Below are positions 23,088-30,576 of a stretch of 30,576 nucleotides of DNA, piece by piece. The translations under genes were made by a program, and so were the position numbers. Source of the stretch: UQRS01 sp964481575 (lineage in GTDB: Bacteria; Bacillota; Clostridia; Oscillospirales; Acutalibacteraceae). The notes under the pieces are model-generated. The model was not told the DNA's origin and searched no databases. It was given only the letters and a program-made list of their open reading frames with translations. The first letter of the stretch is position 1. Every line of letters starts with the position of its first letter. The stretch is taken from assembly GCA_964481575.1 (NCBI GenBank), contig CAYZTR010000026.1, positions 1 through 30,576 on the forward strand, given 5' to 3'.

Positions 23088-24404
23088 ATGGCACAAATCA
23101 ACACTGCCCCCCGGGGCACGGAAGATGTCCTTCCAGGAACCAGTTACAAATGGCAATTCGTGGAAGAACAAATGCGTCACACCGCCCAATTATTCGGATA
23201 CCGGGAGATTCGGGTGCCGGTCTTTGAGCACACTGAGGTCTTCACCCGCAGCGTCGGCGACACCACCGATGTGGTGCAGAAGGAAATGTACACCTTCAAT
23301 GATAAGGGAAACCGTTCCATCACCCTGCGGCCCGAAATGACTGCCGGCACTGTCCGGTCGGCCATCCAGCACGGGCTCATCCACGACACTCTCCCCGCCA
23401 AAGTGTTTTACATCGGCGGGTGCTACCGGTACGAGAAGCCCCAGGCCGGGCGGCTCCGGGAATTTCACCAGTTCGGTGTGGAATGCTTTGGCGCCAAGGA
23501 GCCTGCGGCCGACGCCGAGGTCATCTCGCTGGCTCACCACCTGCTGACCGGGCTGGGGATTTCCAAACTGTCTCTGGAGATCAACTCCATCGGCTGCCCC
23601 ACCTGCCGGACCCAGTATCATCAGGCCCTGAAAGCATACTTTGAAGGGCACAAGGATCAGTTATGTGAAACCTGTCTCGGACGTCTGGATCGGAACCCCA
23701 TGCGGATCCTGGACTGCAAATCCCCTGTCTGCTCTAAAATCGCGGCCCAGGCCCCGGTGGTCATCGACTACCTTTGTGAGGAGTGCCAGACACATTTCCA
23801 GGGAGTACAGGCCCATCTGAAGGCCGCCGGCATTGCATTTACTGTCAACCCCCACATTGTCCGGGGGCTGGATTACTACACCAAAACTGTGTTTGAGTTC
23901 GTTTCTGGCGACATCGGCGCCCAAAGCACCGTCTGCGGCGGCGGCCGGTATGACGGTTTGGTGGAGCAAATGGGCGGGCCTTCTACACCCGGTCTGGGCT
24001 TTGGTATGGGCATGGAGCGTCTGCTGATGGTCATGGAAGAAAACGGGCTGCCCTTCCCGGCGCCGGCCACACCGGATCTGGCCATTGTTCCCATGGGAGA
24101 GCAGGCCAAATACACCGCCTCCAAGCTGGCAACTCAGCTGCGCAACGAAGGCTTCTCTGCCATTACCGATTTGTGCGGACGGAGTGTCAAGGCCCAAATG
24201 AAATACGCCAACAAAACCGGTGCAAAATTCACTCTTGTGCTGGGAGACAATGAGCTGGCAGAAGGAAAAGCAAAACTGAAAAACATGGAAACCGGCGCTG
24301 AAACCGAGATCTTTGTCCCGGACGGTGTTGTGGAAGCCATGTACCACGCCATGATGGAAGTGGCTGTAGCCAGGGCCGCCGATGCTGCCCAAGGGCTGCG
24401 ATAA
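23088..24404 (+). CDS. hisS: Histidine-tRNA ligase
   Basis: A 438-residue class II synthetase that charges tRNA-His. N-terminal PRGTEDVLP (8-16), motif 2 region with CYRYEKPQAGRLREFHQFG (about 112-130), the HisRS-specific LDYYTKTVFEF (about 260-270), GGGRYDGL and motif 3 GLGFGMGMERLL (about 302-313) are all present. The C-terminal anticodon-binding domain follows. A Cys-rich insertion (GCPTCR, CETC, CKSPVC, CEEC, about 168-232) fits the zinc-binding insertion common in Firmicutes HisRS. ATG at 23088 has AGGAGGT 8 nt upstream; the longer open frame into the T-box is not translated. aspS follows 21 nt later. Confidence 0.97.
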   Translation: MAQINTAPRGTEDVLPGTSYKWQFVEEQMRHTAQLFGYREIRVPVFEHTEVFTRSVGDTTDVVQKEMYTFNDKGNRSITLRPEMTAGTVRSAIQHGLIHDTLPAKVFYIGGCYRYEKPQAGRLREFHQFGVECFGAKEPAADAEVISLAHHLLTGLGISKLSLEINSIGCPTCRTQYHQALKAYFEGHKDQLCETCLGRLDRNPMRILDCKSPVCSKIAAQAPVVIDYLCEECQTHFQGVQAHLKAAGIAFTVNPHIVRGLDYYTKTVFEFVSGDIGAQSTVCGGGRYDGLVEQMGGPSTPGLGFGMGMERLLMVMEENGLPFPAPATPDLAIVPMGEQAKYTASKLATQLRNEGFSAITDLCGRSVKAQMKYANKTGAKFTLVLGDNELAEGKAKLKNMETGAETEIFVPDGVVEAMYHAMMEVAVARAADAAQGLR

Positions 24405-24425
24405 TTACAGGAAAGGATGAATCCC

Positions 24426-26216
24426 ATGAAATTAGATACCATGGCAGGGCTGAAACGCACCCATTATTGCGGCGACCTGCGGGAAGCCCATAACGGCCAG
24501 GAGGTAGTGGTCTGCGGCTGGGTACAGCGGCAACGGGATTTGGGGCAGCTGATCTTCATTGATCTGCGGGATCGCACCGGCATTGTCCAGCTAGCCTTTG
24601 ATGACACCACTGACCGGGCCATCTTTGACAAGGCTTTTGCCGTTCGCTCGGAGTATGTGCTGATGGCAAAAGGCAGCGTTCGGCTGCGCTCCTCCATTAA
24701 CCCTGATCTTCCCACCGGCAAAGTGGAAATCGCTGTTACAGACCTGCGGGTTCTGGGGGCCGCTGAAACCCCGCCCTTTGAAATTCTGGACGACACCGAC
24801 GTGAAGGAAGAACTGCGGCTGAAATACCGCTATCTGGATCTGCGGCGGCCCACCCTCCAACGGAATCTGGCTGCCCGGCACAAAATTGCCAAGGTGACCC
24901 GGGATTATTTCGACGAACACGGCTTCCTGGAAATCGAAACCCCTATGCTCATTAAATCCACGCCGGAAGGCGCCCGGGACTACCTGGTTCCCTCCCGGAT
25001 CCATGAAGGAGCTTTCTTTGCTCTGCCCCAATCTCCCCAGATGTACAAGCAGCTGCTGATGCTTTCGGGCTGCGACCGGTATATGCAGATCGCCCGCTGC
25101 TTCCGGGACGAGGATCTCCGGGCCGACCGGCAGCCGGAATTCACCCAGATTGACCTGGAAATGTCCTTTGTGGATGAATCGGACATTCAGGGACTGGCCG
25201 AAGGATACATTGCCCGGGTCTTTCAAGAGGTGCTGAACGTAGAAGTTCCCCTGCCCCTGCCCCGGATGACTTACACCGAAGCCATGGAGTCCTACGGCTC
25301 CGACAAGCCCGACACCCGCTATGACATGAAGATTCAGAACATCTCCGATCTGGTGGAGCAGTGCGGTTTCGGCGTCTTTGCCAACTGCGTGCAAAACGGC
25401 GGCACTGTCCGGGGCATCACCGTCAAAAACGGTGCAGCCGCCCTGACCCGGAAGGAAATTGACAAGCTGGTAGAAGTGGTCAAGGGCCTGGGCGCCAAAG
25501 GGTTGGCCTATATCCGCTGGAATGAGGAAATCCCCAACTGCTCTTTCGGTAAATTTCTGGCAGAGGGAGAGCTGGAGGCCATTCTGGAACGTATGGGCGC
25601 AGCACAGGGGGATGTTTGCCTCTTTGTGGCTGACCGGAAAAAGACTACCCTATCGGTACTGGGCGGCCTGCGGATTGAGGTTGCCAAAAAGCTGAACCTG
25701 ATCCCAGAGGGGAAATTCAACTTCACCTGGATCACCGAGATGCCCTTCTTTGAATACAATGAGGAAACCGGCGGCTGGGACGCTATGCATCATCCCTTCA
25801 CCGCTGTTCTGGAAGATTCCATCCCCTATCTGGATTCCGAGCCGGAAAAGGTTTTCGCCCGGGCCTACGATCTGGTGCTCAACGGCATTGAGCTGTCCTC
25901 CGGTTCCATCCGGATCACCGACCCGGCGCTGCAAACCAAAATGTTCCGGGCTTTGGGCCTGTCAGACGAAGAAGCCCACGAAAAATTCGGCTTCCTCATC
26001 GATGCCTTCAAGTTCGGCGCACCGCCCCACGGCGGCATGGGTCTGGGGTTGGATCGGCTGACCATGTGCATGCTGAACGCCCCCTCCCTGCGGGACGTGG
26101 TGGCCTTCCCCAAAGTTTCCAACTCCAGCGAACTCATGTCCGGGGCACCTGCTCCTGTGGAAGATTCCCAGCTGCGGGATCTGCATATTGTCACGCTCCA
26201 CGAAGAAACCAAGTAA
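24426..26216 (+). CDS. aspS: Aspartate-tRNA ligase, bacterial type
   Basis: A 596-residue class II synthetase that charges tRNA-Asp. The N-terminal OB fold (residues 10-110, VVVCGWVQRQRDLGQLIFID) binds the anticodon. Motif 2 appears as FRDEDLRADRQPEFTQIDLE (about 224-243). A GAD insertion domain typical of bacterial AspRS spans about 290-400, and motif 3 is GLGLDRLTM (about 539-547). Whether it also charges tRNA-Asn cannot be judged here. Two ATGs are in frame: 24417 touches the AGGAAAGG ribosome binding site, while 24426 is 9 nt from it and is preferred. It is the second gene of the T-box operon. Confidence 0.97.
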   Translation: MKLDTMAGLKRTHYCGDLREAHNGQEVVVCGWVQRQRDLGQLIFIDLRDRTGIVQLAFDDTTDRAIFDKAFAVRSEYVLMAKGSVRLRSSINPDLPTGKVEIAVTDLRVLGAAETPPFEILDDTDVKEELRLKYRYLDLRRPTLQRNLAARHKIAKVTRDYFDEHGFLEIETPMLIKSTPEGARDYLVPSRIHEGAFFALPQSPQMYKQLLMLSGCDRYMQIARCFRDEDLRADRQPEFTQIDLEMSFVDESDIQGLAEGYIARVFQEVLNVEVPLPLPRMTYTEAMESYGSDKPDTRYDMKIQNISDLVEQCGFGVFANCVQNGGTVRGITVKNGAAALTRKEIDKLVEVVKGLGAKGLAYIRWNEEIPNCSFGKFLAEGELEAILERMGAAQGDVCLFVADRKKTTLSVLGGLRIEVAKKLNLIPEGKFNFTWITEMPFFEYNEETGGWDAMHHPFTAVLEDSIPYLDSEPEKVFARAYDLVLNGIELSSGSIRITDPALQTKMFRALGLSDEEAHEKFGFLIDAFKFGAPPHGGMGLGLDRLTMCMLNAPSLRDVVAFPKVSNSSELMSGAPAPVEDSQLRDLHIVTLHEETK

Positions 26217-26313
26217 ATTCCATTCTCTCTTCGTCCAAAAGCTCATACTTTTGACCGAACTTTTTCTATCCGGAACATGCAAACAGGCCGGCAACGGCAA
26301 GGAGGATTCACCC

Positions 26314-26784
26314 ATGCGGTTATTATGTAAGCAACGGCTCTTCTCCTGGTTTGACAGCTATGACATCTATGACGAAGGGGGCCAATCTGTCTTTTCTGTA
26401 GAAGGACAGCTTAGCTGGGAACACAAGCTGCACATTCTGGATTCCCAGGGCAATCATATAGGAACCGTGCAGGAAGAATTGTTTCACCTGCTACCCAGAT
26501 TCCGGCTTTATGCAGGCGGCTTCTACATCGGCAGCATCGCCCGGGAGTTTTCCTTTTTCAAGCCGGTGTACCGGATTGACTGCAAGGGCTGGCAGATCAC
26601 CGGCAACTTCCCCGAATGGGATTATACCATCCGGGACGCCAATGGCCAACAGGTGGCGGTAATCACCAAGGAACTGCTGCATCTGACCGACACCTACATC
26701 ATTGATGTAGCGGATCCGCAAAACGCCCTGTACGTCCTGATGTTCACCCTGGCTATGGATGCAGAAAAATGCTCCAGAAACTGA
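26314..26784 (+). CDS. LURP-one-related (LOR/YxjI family) protein
   Basis: A 156-residue soluble protein made of one LURP-one domain, a beta barrel around a central hydrophobic helix related to the Tubby C-terminal fold. Visible repeats of the family are YDIYDEGGQSVFSVEG, LHILDSQGNHIGTVQEEL and DYTIRDANGQQVAVITKEL, with the final helix DPQNALYVLMFTLAMDAEK. Its molecular role in bacteria is unknown; phospholipid-scramblase-like membrane binding is only an analogy. ATG at 26314 has AAGGAGGA 7 nt upstream. It may be read through from aspS (97 nt gap, no terminator seen) and ends in a bidirectional terminator. Confidence 0.88.
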   Translation: MRLLCKQRLFSWFDSYDIYDEGGQSVFSVEGQLSWEHKLHILDSQGNHIGTVQEELFHLLPRFRLYAGGFYIGSIAREFSFFKPVYRIDCKGWQITGNFPEWDYTIRDANGQQVAVITKELLHLTDTYIIDVADPQNALYVLMFTLAMDAEKCSRN

Positions 26785-26810
26785 ACTTGAAATGCGCAAA
26801 TCAAAACAAT

Positions 26811-26835
26811 GCAAAAGGACAGGCTTGCCTTTTGC
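26811..26835 (+). repeat. Small hairpin downstream of the LURP-one gene
   Basis: GCAAAAGG (26811-26818) and CCTTTTGC (26828-26835) form a perfect 8-bp stem between the stop codon and the main terminator. No T-run follows beyond the stem. Confidence 0.5.
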
Positions 26836-26842
26836 TGCAATA

Positions 26843-26910
26843 AAAAGGACTGTCCCCAGGAAAGCCGGCAACCTTTGTCTCTGCTTTTCCTGGGAACAGC
26901 CCCTTTTTTA
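26843..26910. terminator. Bidirectional rho-independent terminator
   Basis: GGACTGTCCCCAGGAAAGC pairs with GCTTTTCCTGGGAACAGCCC around a loop of about 20 nt. On the plus strand the stem is followed by TTTTTTA (26904-26909); on the minus strand by TTTTTATTG (from 26846 down). It therefore serves both the LURP-one gene and the converging CHAP dockerin gene. Confidence 0.88.
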
Positions 26911-26918
26911 TTTCAGCT

Positions 26919-28235
26919 TTAAGATTGGGTTAGAATCAAATTCCGCAACAACACTACGTCGCTGACAGACAGGTTACTGTCCTGATTCAAATCACCCTGG
27001 GCCAACTGGGATTCACTCCAGGCATCCTCCAGAATCAGCTTTCGCAGCAGGACTACATCAGCCACAGAACAGGTGCCATCCTGGTTCAAATCCCCCACTG
27101 TGGGAGAAACTGATGCGTTTCCCACTGTCAGTGTCACCGTACAGTGATCCTGACAGTCGGCAAAGGCAGAACGGAGAGTGATCTGCACCGACCCCGGCTG
27201 CAAGGCCGTTACGATGCCGGAGGCGCTGACGGTGGCTACACTTGGATCAGAGCTGCTCCAGGAAATGCCCTGGGCGGCCAACGCCGCCGGGGTGATACCC
27301 CCTTTCAGCGCCACCTGCTCCCCCGGCGCAATAACCCCCGCAGGATAGGTCACCTGCAACTGCACCTGGTTCTGAGCCGCAACGGCGGTGCAATAGCTTA
27401 ACGCACACCAGCCGGTGATTCCCTGATACACCGTCTTGCCCCAGGTATACCCGCCGTTTTCGGCGGTTTCTGTAACCAGCAACAGCGTGCCTTTAGGTAC
27501 CGAGCCCACCCGGGCCGAAGAGGTGGAGGCTTCCACCCGCAGATTCAGAGAGGTGCTGGACGTGGTTACCTGATAATAAGTACCGCTACCGGTACCGGTG
27601 ACCGTCCTGGTAAACAGTTCCCGATCCGGATCCGGCGTAGGAGTAGGAACCGCCGAGCCCCCGGATGCATAATCCGGGATTCCGTAACCTAAAATACAAC
27701 TGAAGTTCATATACTGATTGGTGGCGGAGGCAGTCAGCATCCGGTCATTGACCCGGTTGGAATAATTGCCGTCCAATAGATGAATACTGCCGTCAGCATC
27801 CACCGTCCGAACGATCCCCATATGATCCACAACGCCGTTCCCGTCCCAATCAAAGAAAATCAGATCCCCTTTTTTCGGGGTATAACCGGAGGAAAAGCTC
27901 TGATACCGCCCGGCCTGCTGATAAAAAGAAAGATACCCCGATGTACTGCCGGTCCGTGGCACCACCTGAGCCGGGATACCCGCCTTTTCGGCACACCAGG
28001 CCACAAAATAACCGCACCAGGACGCATTGGCATTTCCAAAATACTCCCCATATTTATTGGCGTTATTAGTCCCTTCGGTATACCCCACCTGGGTCAGGGC
28101 AATTCCTACAATATCAGCAGCGCCGTCCCCGGTCAGGGTATAGGCGCTTTCCTCATAGGCCGCCAGACCCGGCAAAACAGGCAGAAAACAAAAGGCCAGC
28201 AACAGACTAAGCCAACGCTGCAACGATCGTTTCAT
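26919..28235 (-). CDS. Secreted CHAP amidase/peptidase with SH3, Big_2 and dockerin
   Basis: A 438-residue exported peptidoglycan hydrolase. Order: signal peptide (1-26); CHAP domain (about 38-185) with catalytic Cys74 in SWCGYFVAWC, His138 in GVVDHMGIV and a polar third residue near Asn157; a Pro/Thr linker; a bacterial SH3 domain (about 225-283, SLNLRVEASTSSARVG); a Big_2 Ig-like domain (291-371, WSSSDPSVATVSASGIV); and a two-repeat dockerin (380-435). The dockerin differs from the other three: RKLIL and RNLIL replace RKAIL, and the second loop reads DLNQDS without the usual Gly. ATG at 28235 has AAAGGAG 9 nt upstream; the frame is open to 28271 without a site. It may trim the cell's own wall or attack competitors. 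Confidence 0.92.
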   Translation of the reverse strand: MKRSLQRWLSLLLAFCFLPVLPGLAAYEESAYTLTGDGAADIVGIALTQVGYTEGTNNANKYGEYFGNANASWCGYFVAWCAEKAGIPAQVVPRTGSTSGYLSFYQQAGRYQSFSSGYTPKKGDLIFFDWDGNGVVDHMGIVRTVDADGSIHLLDGNYSNRVNDRMLTASATNQYMNFSCILGYGIPDYASGGSAVPTPTPDPDRELFTRTVTGTGSGTYYQVTTSSTSLNLRVEASTSSARVGSVPKGTLLLVTETAENGGYTWGKTVYQGITGWCALSYCTAVAAQNQVQLQVTYPAGVIAPGEQVALKGGITPAALAAQGISWSSSDPSVATVSASGIVTALQPGSVQITLRSAFADCQDHCTVTLTVGNASVSPTVGDLNQDGTCSVADVVLLRKLILEDAWSESQLAQGDLNQDSNLSVSDVVLLRNLILTQS

Positions 28236-28279
28236 AAAAGACTCCTTTCGCACGATAAAACCTTTGATCACACATCCTT

Positions 28280-28308
28280 ATTCTATCAGACTCCCCCCTG
28301 CATTGCAA
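28280..28308 (-). promoter_or_regulatory. Promoter of the CHAP dockerin gene
   Basis: On the minus strand TTGCAA (28308-28303), a 17-bp spacer and TAGAAT (28285-28280), about 45 nt before the start codon. The -35 box is identical to that of the CotH dockerin gene. Confidence 0.7.
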
Positions 28309-28405
28309 CCTTCCACAAGAAATTTCAAAATTTTTCCGGTTTACCGGCTCCTCCTTTTGGTCAGGAAAGGTCAAATTTTTTAACAGAATTTTCACATTTA
28401 CCCTA

Positions 28406-28434
28406 TTGACAGATGGCTGGAAAGGGAGTATAGT
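28406..28434 (+). promoter_or_regulatory. Sigma-A promoter of hrcA-grpE-dnaK
   Basis: TTGACA (28406-28411), a 17-bp spacer and TATAGT (28429-28434). The transcription start falls at the left edge of the CIRCE operator. Confidence 0.92.
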
Positions 28435-28442
28435 ATAGACAG

Positions 28443-28469
28443 TTAGCACTCTACCTTTTAGAGTGCTAA
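28443..28469 (+). promoter_or_regulatory. CIRCE operator (HrcA binding site)
   Basis: TTAGCACTC (28443-28451), a 9-nt spacer and GAGTGCTAA (28461-28469): a perfect match to the CIRCE consensus. HrcA bound here represses the operon; heat or unfolded-protein load on GroEL relieves it. Confidence 0.98.
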
Positions 28470-28492
28470 ACCAGAAAGTGAGGTATCTCACC

Positions 28493-29524
28493 ATGGAGCT
28501 CAGTCCCAGAAAACAGGAAATTCTGGCCGCCATCATCAAAACCTATCTGGAAACAGGCGAGCCGGTTGGCTCCAAGGTGCTTTGCGGCATTTTAGGGAAC
28601 AGGCTTTCCTCCGCCACCCTGCGGAACGAAATGAGCGAGCTGTGTGAGCTGGGCTATTTGGAACAGCCTCACACCTCCGCTGGCCGAACCCCCACCCGGG
28701 ACGGCTACCGGTTTTACCTGTCCCGGCTGATGCCGGTAACGGTTCCCTCCGCCGGCACCAAAAAGCAGTTGGATCAGCTGCTGGCCGCCTTACCGCGGGA
28801 ACCGGAACAGGTTCTGCCGGCTGCAGCTGCTGCGCTTTCCGGTTTTACCGGGCTCCCCGCCCTGATCGCTACCCTGCCCAATCAAACCGCTACATTCTCC
28901 CTGATCCGTCTGGCGCCGATGGGGAATTGCCGGCTATTGCTGGTAGCCATGACAAGCAACGGCATTTCCAAAAGCCGCCTTTGCCGCACCATTTGGGAGC
29001 CGGCACCGGCGCAGCTGAACCGGCTGCAGTCCCTGCTGTCGGTAGCGCTGCGGGATGTTCCTTTGGGCGCTGTAACGCCGGCGTTGCTCCAAGGCCTGCT
29101 GCGACAGGCCCAGGAAGACGCACTGCTGTTCATGCCGGTATTGGACGCTTTGTCCCACTTGGTGGAATCCCTGGCCGAGCCGCAGCTGCTGGTACACGGC
29201 GCTGCAAAGCTCCATGGGTTTCCGTTGCAGGAGCCGCTACCCTGGCGAGTGGTTGAGCTCTTGGAGCAAAAGCAGCCCCTGCTTCGGCTACTGTCCCGCA
29301 TTGATGCGCCGGTTTCGGTCAGCTTCGGTTCTGACAGCGAGCTGGAGGCGCTGCAGTCTCTGGGGCTGGTAGTAGCCGGGTTTAATTTTTCCGGTGCGCC
29401 CGTTGGCCGGGTCGGCGTACTGGGCCCTATCCGGATGAATTATCCGTATTTGATTCCCTGCATGGAGTATTTTGCCGCGGGAGTCGGCAAAGCCCTGACG
29501 ACCGCTTATGAAATGGAGGTTTAA
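28493..29524 (+). CDS. hrcA: Heat-inducible transcription repressor HrcA
   Basis: A 343-residue repressor of class I heat-shock genes. The N-terminal winged helix starts SPRKQEILAAIIKTYLETGE and continues with PVGSK, SSATLRNEMSELCELGYLEQPHTSAGRTPT, all HrcA hallmarks. The middle and C-terminal GAF-like and dimerisation regions are less conserved but end with the usual GVLGPIRMNYPYLIPCMEY. ATG at 28493 has GAGGT 8 nt upstream. An in-frame GTG at 28463 lies inside CIRCE and is rejected. grpE follows 3 nt after the stop. Confidence 0.97.
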   Translation: MELSPRKQEILAAIIKTYLETGEPVGSKVLCGILGNRLSSATLRNEMSELCELGYLEQPHTSAGRTPTRDGYRFYLSRLMPVTVPSAGTKKQLDQLLAALPREPEQVLPAAAAALSGFTGLPALIATLPNQTATFSLIRLAPMGNCRLLLVAMTSNGISKSRLCRTIWEPAPAQLNRLQSLLSVALRDVPLGAVTPALLQGLLRQAQEDALLFMPVLDALSHLVESLAEPQLLVHGAAKLHGFPLQEPLPWRVVELLEQKQPLLRLLSRIDAPVSVSFGSDSELEALQSLGLVVAGFNFSGAPVGRVGVLGPIRMNYPYLIPCMEYFAAGVGKALTTAYEMEV

Positions 29525-29527
29525 AGT

Positions 29528-30100
29528 ATGGCTGAAGAAGAAAAAAACACCCAGGAGACCCAGGAACCGGATATAGAGGTTCTGGATCCGGAATCCGCGC
29601 CGGAAACAGAAACAACCGGGGATTCCGCACCGCCCAAAAAAGAAAAAGCCAAAAAGAAAAAAAGCGAAACGGAGGAGCTAAAGGCCCAGCTGGAGACTCA
29701 GAAGGATCTGCTGCTTCGCACCGCCGCAGAATTTGATAATTTCAAGCGCCGCACCGAGCGGGAAAAGCTGGCCACCGGCGAATATGTCAAGGCCAACACC
29801 CTGAAGCCCTTCCTGGGCATTCTGGATAATATTCAGAGATCCGCCGGTGTGGATCCGGATTCCCCCGAGTATCTCAAAGGCATTGCCATGGTGCTGAAAC
29901 AGTTCCAGGACGCCATGGTCAACGCCGGACTTACCGAGGTAGCCGCCGTGGGAGACACCTTCGACCCGGCCTATCATGAAGCGGTGATGCACATTGAGGA
30001 TGACTCTCTGGGCGAAAACGTCATTGCCGAGGTGCTCCAAAAGGGCTACAAAATCGGTGACACCGTGGTTCGCCACGCCATGGTAAAAGTGGCAAATTAA
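29528..30100 (+). CDS. grpE: Nucleotide exchange factor GrpE
   Basis: A 190-residue co-chaperone that releases ADP from DnaK. A disordered acidic then Lys-rich N-terminus (1-50) leads into the long dimer coiled coil (50-95, LRTAAEFDNFKRRTEREK) and the C-terminal beta domain with GDTFDPAYHEAVMHIED and VLQKGYKIGDTVVRHAMVKV. The ribosome binding site GGAGGT lies in the last codons of hrcA, so the two are translationally close. Confidence 0.97.
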   Translation: MAEEEKNTQETQEPDIEVLDPESAPETETTGDSAPPKKEKAKKKKSETEELKAQLETQKDLLLRTAAEFDNFKRRTEREKLATGEYVKANTLKPFLGILDNIQRSAGVDPDSPEYLKGIAMVLKQFQDAMVNAGLTEVAAVGDTFDPAYHEAVMHIEDDSLGENVIAEVLQKGYKIGDTVVRHAMVKVAN

Positions 30101-30165
30101 CCAACTCTCCCGCGCATTTCCGGGTATACTATTTTCATATACACAACCAAATGGAGGTAATTATT

Positions 30166-30576
30166 ATGGGAAAAATCATTGGTATTGACTTAGGTACTAC
30201 AAACTCTTGCGTTTCCGTAATGGAAGGCGGCGAGCCGGTGGTCATCCCCAACGCGGAAGGCTCCCGGACCACCCCCTCTGTGGTGGCATTTTCCAAGACC
30301 GGCGAGCGTATGGTGGGCCAGGTTGCCAAACGGCAGGCCATCACCAACCCCGACCGGACTATCAGCTCCATCAAACGGAAGATGGGAACTGCCGATAAGG
30401 TGGAAATTGACGGGAAGAAATACACCCCGGAGGAAATCTCTGCCATCATCCTGCAAAAGCTGAAGGCGGATGCCGAAGCCTATCTGGGCACCAGCGTCAC
30501 CGAAGCCGTTATCACCGTTCCCGCTTATTTCAACGACAGCCAGCGGCAGGCCACCAAGAACGCCGGTCAGATTGCT
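30166..30576 (+). CDS. dnaK: Chaperone DnaK (Hsp70), 5' part only
   Basis: The first 137 residues, cut by the window edge. The N-terminus GKIIGIDLGTTNSCVSVMEG is the phosphate-1 loop of the Hsp70 ATPase; NAEGSRTTPSVVAF, VGQVAKRQAITNP and VTEAVITVPAYFNDSQRQATK follow, the last being the Hsp70 signature. The start ATG has GGAGGT 7 nt upstream. The 65-nt gap after grpE holds GTATACTATTTTCATATAC, a short dyad with a -10-like TATACT but no matching -35. Confidence 0.98.
   Translation, partial: MGKIIGIDLGTTNSCVSVMEGGEPVVIPNAEGSRTTPSVVAFSKTGERMVGQVAKRQAITNPDRTISSIKRKMGTADKVEIDGKKYTPEEISAIILQKLKADAEAYLGTSVTEAVITVPAYFNDSQRQATKNAGQIA

Noticed and set aside
28463..28492. Upstream start of hrcA
   Set aside because: The GTG lies inside the CIRCE operator; the ATG at 28493 has a binding site and gives the standard N-terminus.

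Overview
The window looks like a chromosomal segment of a low-to-moderate GC Gram-positive anaerobe of the class Clostridia, most likely a gut member of the Oscillospirales (Ruminococcaceae/Oscillospiraceae sense). The grounds are strong AGGAGG-type ribosome binding sites, sigma-A promoters with 17-bp spacers, a T-box in front of hisS-aspS, a CIRCE-controlled hrcA-grpE-dnaK operon, the order mreB-mreC-mreD-PBP2 followed by an mgsA-like gene, and secreted proteins carrying type-I-like dockerins. The genus cannot be fixed from the sequence alone. No mobile element, integrase, CRISPR array or rRNA gene was seen.

Layout. 1-1340: a small zinc-ribbon protein and a SigH-like sigma factor on the minus strand, separated by a 64-nt tRNA-like relic that ends in a T-run. 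1657-3157: pyruvate kinase with its terminator. 3224-13087: an accessory block of three very large secreted dockerin proteins: an SGNH esterase with two carbohydrate-binding-like modules, a CotH-kinase protein with an NPCBM-like module, and a divergently transcribed F5/8-type (CBM32-like) protein. The first and third share a region of about 250 residues with LGFP-like signatures. 13185-14388: the rpsF-ssb-rpsR operon with a perfect promoter, a structured leader and a terminator. 14482-17601: zapA, a U32 (RlhA-type) protein and maf. 17630-22168: mreB, mreC, mreD and mrdA (PBP2), the cell elongation module. 22214-22709: an mgsA-like gene. 22800-26216: a T-box leader followed by hisS and aspS. 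26314-26784: a LURP-one-related protein. 26919-28235: a fourth dockerin protein (CHAP, SH3, Big_2) on the minus strand, sharing a bidirectional terminator with the LURP-one gene. 28406-30576: CIRCE, hrcA, grpE and the start of dnaK, which runs off the window.

How it fits together. Most of the window is housekeeping: cell shape and division, translation, DNA binding, the heat-shock response. The four dockerin genes imply a cohesin-bearing scaffold elsewhere in the genome, on which an esterase, a putative secreted protein kinase, carbohydrate-binding adaptors and a peptidoglycan hydrolase would assemble outside the cell. The points most worth a second look are the overlapping GAC/CAT triplets in the hisS-aspS T-box, an MreB whose three recalled ATP-hydrolysis residues are all substituted, a methylglyoxal-synthase-like protein without the catalytic Asp and His, the shared LGFP-like dockerin-protein module, and the tRNA-like relic.
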